The notes under the pieces are model-generated. The model was not told where the DNA came from, did no database searches, and saw only the letters and a list, made by a program, of their open reading frames with translations. Shown in pieces: positions 7,342-9,521 of a DNA stretch of 9,521 nt (position 1 is its first letter; every line of letters starts with the position of its first letter). A program made the position numbers and the translations under genes. Origin of the DNA: an uncultured Collinsella sp. (GTDB lineage: Bacteria; Actinomycetota; Coriobacteriia; Coriobacteriales; Coriobacteriaceae); contig USLK01000012.1 in NCBI GenBank assembly GCA_900555555.1, forward strand, positions 1 to 9,521, written 5' to 3'.

Positions 7342-7555
7342 CCCTCGCGCGCTAGCAATTGCACCAAGAATCGATGGAGAATAATCGGTTCGTGTTGGTA
7401 TCGCGAGTTTTCATCAGTCGAAACGCTTCACTTTGAATTTCCGCCGTTCACGGAATACGGGGTAGACAAATCGAGGTAGAATACATCTTGCATGTCAGGT
7501 TTGTCTCACCGGCCCCTGCGGGTCACGAGGCAACAACACGAAAGAGAGGAGAGGC

Positions 7556-8290
7556 ATGCAGTACTCACAGGAAGTGGAGAACATGTGCCCCGTTGCCAAG
7601 GGTGCATACCACGGTCCCGCACCCATCCCCGAGGAGGGCAAGTGGGTTCAGGCCAAGGAGATCAAGGACATCTCCGGTCTTACGCACGGCGTCGGCTGGT
7701 GCGCTCCCCAGCAGGGCGCCTGCAAGCTTACGCTGAACGTCAAGGACGGCATCATCGAGGAGGCCCTCGTTGAGACCATCGGCTGTTCGGGCATGACCCA
7801 CTCCGCAGCCATGGCTTCCGAGATCCTTCCCGGCAAGACCATCCTCGAGGCCCTCAACACCGACCTCGTCTGCGACGCCATCAACGTTGCCATGCGTGAG
7901 ATCTTCCTGCAGATCGTTTACGGCCGCAGCCAGACCGCATTCTCCGAGGGCGGCCTGCCCGTCGGCGCTTCCCTCGACGACCTCGGCAAGGGCCTGCGCT
8001 CCCAGGTCGGCACCATGTTCGGCACCAAGGCCAAGGGCGCTCGTTACCTCGAGCTCGCTCAGGGCTACGTCACCCGCATGGCTCTGAATGATCGCAACGA
8101 GATCATCGCCTTCGAGTTCCTGAACCTCGGCAAGTTCACCGACGCCGTCAAGGCCGGCAAGACCCCCGAGGAGGCCATCTCCGGCGCCATGGGTCACTAC
8201 GGCCAGTGGGAGAACGCTGTCAAGTACATCGACCCGCGCACCGACGAGGAGACCCACTCCGTCGCCAACGTGTTCCCGGTTCACGAGTAA
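7556..8290 (+). CDS. NifU/IscU-like iron-sulphur cluster scaffold protein, long form
   Basis: The 244-residue protein resembles the NifU N-terminal (IscU-type) fold over about residues 35-125. HGVGWC...GACKLTLNVKDGIIEEALVET leads into IGCSGMTHSAAMASEILPGKT, which parallels the TFGCGSAIASS block of IscU. Cysteines are at 11, 49, 56, 77 and 106. Those at 49/56 and 77 match the first two scaffold ligands. The usual third position (a K-x-x-C or R-x-K-C late in the domain) is absent, and C106 is the only candidate. Residues from about 128 to 244 form an extension not found in ordinary IscU or SufU, which are near 125-150 residues long. A role in holding or transferring a cluster for a partner is likely; the partner is probably the next gene, 21 nt downstream. 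The ATG has a strong GAGGAGAGG site upstream. Codons are strongly biased, suggesting high expression. Confidence 0.85.
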   Translation: MQYSQEVENMCPVAKGAYHGPAPIPEEGKWVQAKEIKDISGLTHGVGWCAPQQGACKLTLNVKDGIIEEALVETIGCSGMTHSAAMASEILPGKTILEALNTDLVCDAINVAMREIFLQIVYGRSQTAFSEGGLPVGASLDDLGKGLRSQVGTMFGTKAKGARYLELAQGYVTRMALNDRNEIIAFEFLNLGKFTDAVKAGKTPEEAISGAMGHYGQWENAVKYIDPRTDEETHSVANVFPVHE

Positions 8291-8311
8291 AGAAAGGGAG
8301 GGACATATACC

Positions 8312-9316
8312 ATGGCTGTAACTTTTGAGGGCTATGAGCGCCGCATCGACAAGATCAACGCCTGCCTCGCAGAGAACGGCATTGCCTCCCTCGAGGAAGC
8401 AGAGCAGATCTGCCTGGACAAGGGCGTAAACGCTCGCGAGATCGTTCACGACACCCAGTCCATCGCATTCGCCAACGCCGAGTGGGCCTACACCCTCGGC
8501 TGCGCACTGGCCATCAAGAAGGGCGCTAAGACCGCTTCTGAGGCCGCTTCCATGATCGGCGAGGGCATCCAGGCCTTCACCGTTCCGGGCTCCGTCGCCG
8601 AGGACCGCAAGGTCGGTCTGGGCCACGGCAACCTGGGCGCAATGCTGCTTTCCGAGGACACCGAGTGCTTCGCCTTCCTGGCTGGCCACGAGTCCTTCGC
8701 TGCCGCAGAGGGCGCCATCAAGCTGGCTCTGAACGCCAACAAGGCTCGCAAGAAGCCGCTGCGCGTTATCCTCAACGGCCTGGGCAAGGACGCCGCCCAG
8801 ATCATCGCCCGCATCAACGGCTTCACCTATGTGAAGACCCAGTTCGACTACTACACGGGCGAGCTCAAGGTTGTCGAGACCATCCCCTACTCCGATGGTC
8901 CCCGCGCCGCCGTTAACTGCTACGGCTGCGACGACGTCCGCGAGGGCGTTGCCGTCATGTGGCACGAGAACGTCGACATCTCCATCACCGGTAACTCCAC
9001 CAACCCCACGCGCTTCCAGCACCCCACCGCGGGCACCTACAAGAAGGAGCGCCTCGAGGCTGGCAAGAAGTACTTCTCCGTCGCTTCTGGTGGCGGTACC
9101 GGCCGCACCCTGCACCCGGACAACATGGGCGCCGGCCCTGCCTCCTACGGCATGACCGACACCATGGGCCGTATGCACTCCGACGCCCAGTTCGCAGGTT
9201 CTTCCTCCGTTCCGGCTCACGTCGACATGATGGGCCTCATCGGCATGGGCAACAACCCCATGGTTGGCGCCACCGTTGCCTGCGCTGTTGCCGTCAACGC
9301 CGCTCTGAACAACTAG
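8312..9316 (+). CDS. GGGtGRT-family protein, function unknown
   Basis: The 334-residue product carries the motif that names the family, GGGTGRT, at 260-266 within SVASGGGTGRTLHPDN. I recognise it as a member of the GGGtGRT family of uncharacterised bacterial proteins, and the length fits. Other visible features are a helical N-terminal region with C18, C34 and C64, a KVGLGHGNLGAML stretch (100-112), VILNGLGKDAAQII (152-165), a CxxC at 203-206 in NCYGCDD, and a glycine- and methionine-rich C-terminal part (about 273-325). There is no signal peptide or clear membrane segment, so it is probably cytosolic. It follows the NifU-like gene by 21 nt with its own site AGGGAGGG and ends before a strong terminator. 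The pairing suggests it receives, carries or handles an iron-sulphur cluster or sulphur, but no reaction can be assigned. Its glycine-rich motif could bind a nucleotide or phosphate; that is speculative. Codon bias is extreme, pointing to abundant protein. Confidence 0.9.
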   Translation: MAVTFEGYERRIDKINACLAENGIASLEEAEQICLDKGVNAREIVHDTQSIAFANAEWAYTLGCALAIKKGAKTASEAASMIGEGIQAFTVPGSVAEDRKVGLGHGNLGAMLLSEDTECFAFLAGHESFAAAEGAIKLALNANKARKKPLRVILNGLGKDAAQIIARINGFTYVKTQFDYYTGELKVVETIPYSDGPRAAVNCYGCDDVREGVAVMWHENVDISITGNSTNPTRFQHPTAGTYKKERLEAGKKYFSVASGGGTGRTLHPDNMGAGPASYGMTDTMGRMHSDAQFAGSSSVPAHVDMMGLIGMGNNPMVGATVACAVAVNAALNN

Positions 9317-9357
9317 TTCAAGCCGCGCGCGTCTTGACGCATTCGCCATATGGCACA

Positions 9358-9391
9358 AAAAAGCCGTCGCTCTTCGGAGCGGCGGCTTTTT
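9358..9391 (+). terminator. Intrinsic terminator after the GGGtGRT gene, UUCG tetraloop
   Basis: The stem pairs GCCGTCGCTC (9363-9372) with GAGCGGCGGC (9377-9386) with one T-G wobble, and is closed by a C(TTCG)G tetraloop. It is flanked by six A residues on the left and five T residues on the right, which extend the stem. The A-tract means it could also stop transcription coming from the right. It lies 41 nt after the stop codon of the gene and ends the two-gene operon. Confidence 0.93.
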
Positions 9392-9465
9392 CATGCGCTT
9401 GATGGAAATGGGGATACGGACCGGCGGCAAGACGACAGCCTTAATACCCCAAAGGCACACGCCGC
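9392..9465. other. Short non-coding stretch between terminator and terminal repeat
   Basis: I see no gene here. The octamer CGACAGCC occurs both in this stretch (9433-9440) and inside the neighbouring 56-bp repeat (9494-9501). The family of dispersed repeats may therefore extend beyond the 56 bases shared with the left end. Confidence 0.4.
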
Positions 9466-9521
9466 AGGTACCGTCAAGATTCTTGCGCACTTTCCGACAG
9501 CCCCATAGGCCTGCCATCCGG
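9466..9521. repeat. Right copy of the 56-bp perfect inverted repeat
   Basis: This is the exact reverse complement of bases 1-56. Here the repeat lies in non-coding DNA about 75 bases beyond the terminator of the GGGtGRT operon, whereas the left copy is inside a reading frame. The two copies face each other across 9.4 kb. A reading frame entering from the right edge passes through it on the minus strand (MAGLWGCRKVRKNLDGT), but it continues only as an antisense shadow of real genes. Confidence 0.9.

Larger units (their letters stand above)
7253..7555. promoter_or_regulatory. Divergent intergenic regulatory region between the suf operon and the scaffold/GGGtGRT operon
   Basis: About 300 bases separate the two divergent operons, and I see no gene in them. 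They must hold both promoters. Possible operator elements visible by eye are stacked palindromes GCGCGC, GCTAGC and GCAATTGC at 7347-7362, just upstream of a candidate suf -10. Others are TCGCGA at 7401-7406, and a TTCCG-N7-CGGAA inverted repeat at 7439-7455 on the side of the plus-strand operon. TTCAC occurs at 7321, 7427 and 7447, the last two exactly 20 bases apart. TAGAAT at 7477-7482 could be a -10 for the plus-strand operon, but no good -35 accompanies it. Shared control by the Rrf2 regulator is plausible but only inferred. Confidence 0.6.

Noticed and set aside
7463..7482. TAGACA and TAGAAT as a -35/-10 promoter pair for the plus-strand operon
   Set aside because: Only 8 bases separate them, far too few for a sigma-70-type promoter, so I note TAGAAT only as a loose candidate.
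7565..9517. A 650-codon open frame on the minus strand opposite the NifU-like and GGGtGRT genes
   Set aside because: It crosses both genes, their intergenic gap, the terminator and the terminal repeat. It has no recognisable domain and is explained by the strong codon bias of the real genes, which rarely creates antisense stops.
1..9521. tRNA or rRNA genes, CRISPR arrays, prophage genes or a transposase
   Set aside because: None were seen. The terminal inverted repeats were considered as insertion-sequence ends, but no transposase lies between them and the content is housekeeping genes.

Overview
The window looks like chromosomal DNA from a high-GC, Gram-positive gut-type actinobacterium of the class Coriobacteriia, most likely Collinsella or a close relative. 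This rests on my recognition of the protein sequences, the GC-rich codon use and the pairing of a NifU-like scaffold with a GGGtGRT-family protein. It is not based on any database search. The window is almost entirely about building iron-sulphur clusters, with one unrelated membrane protein at the left edge.

Layout: From 7252 down to 1 the minus strand carries a compact run of seven genes: sufC, sufB, sufD, sufS, sufU, an Rrf2/IscR-type regulator and a polytopic GT-C glycosyltransferase-like gene that leaves the window without a stop. The junctions are tight (TAA of sufC inside the Shine-Dalgarno of sufB, TAATG between sufB and sufD, ATGA between sufD and sufS, 53 nt with a strong hairpin between sufS and sufU, then 15 and 16 nt gaps), so this reads as one operon. 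From 7253 to 7555 lies a divergent regulatory region. From 7556 to 9316 the plus strand carries a second operon: a long NifU/IscU-like scaffold protein and a GGGtGRT-family protein of unknown function, closed by a clear intrinsic terminator with a UUCG loop at 9358-9391.

How the genes fit together: SufS takes sulphur from cysteine, SufU accepts and relays it, and the SufBCD complex assembles the cluster using ATP hydrolysis by SufC. The Rrf2 protein keeps three cysteines placed like those of IscR and could sense cluster status and control the operon, although it sits at the distal end. The divergent operon holds a second U-type scaffold with unusual cysteine spacing and a C-terminal extension, plus the uncharacterised GGGtGRT partner, with codon use typical of high expression. 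It is the best candidate here for an undescribed Fe-S-linked system.

The two ends of the window are a perfect 56-bp inverted repeat (1-56 and 9466-9521). This could be a dispersed repeat where an assembly broke, or the borders of an invertible segment. The left copy lies inside the 3' end of the AT-richer glycosyltransferase-like gene, so its predicted C-terminal tail is encoded by the repeat.
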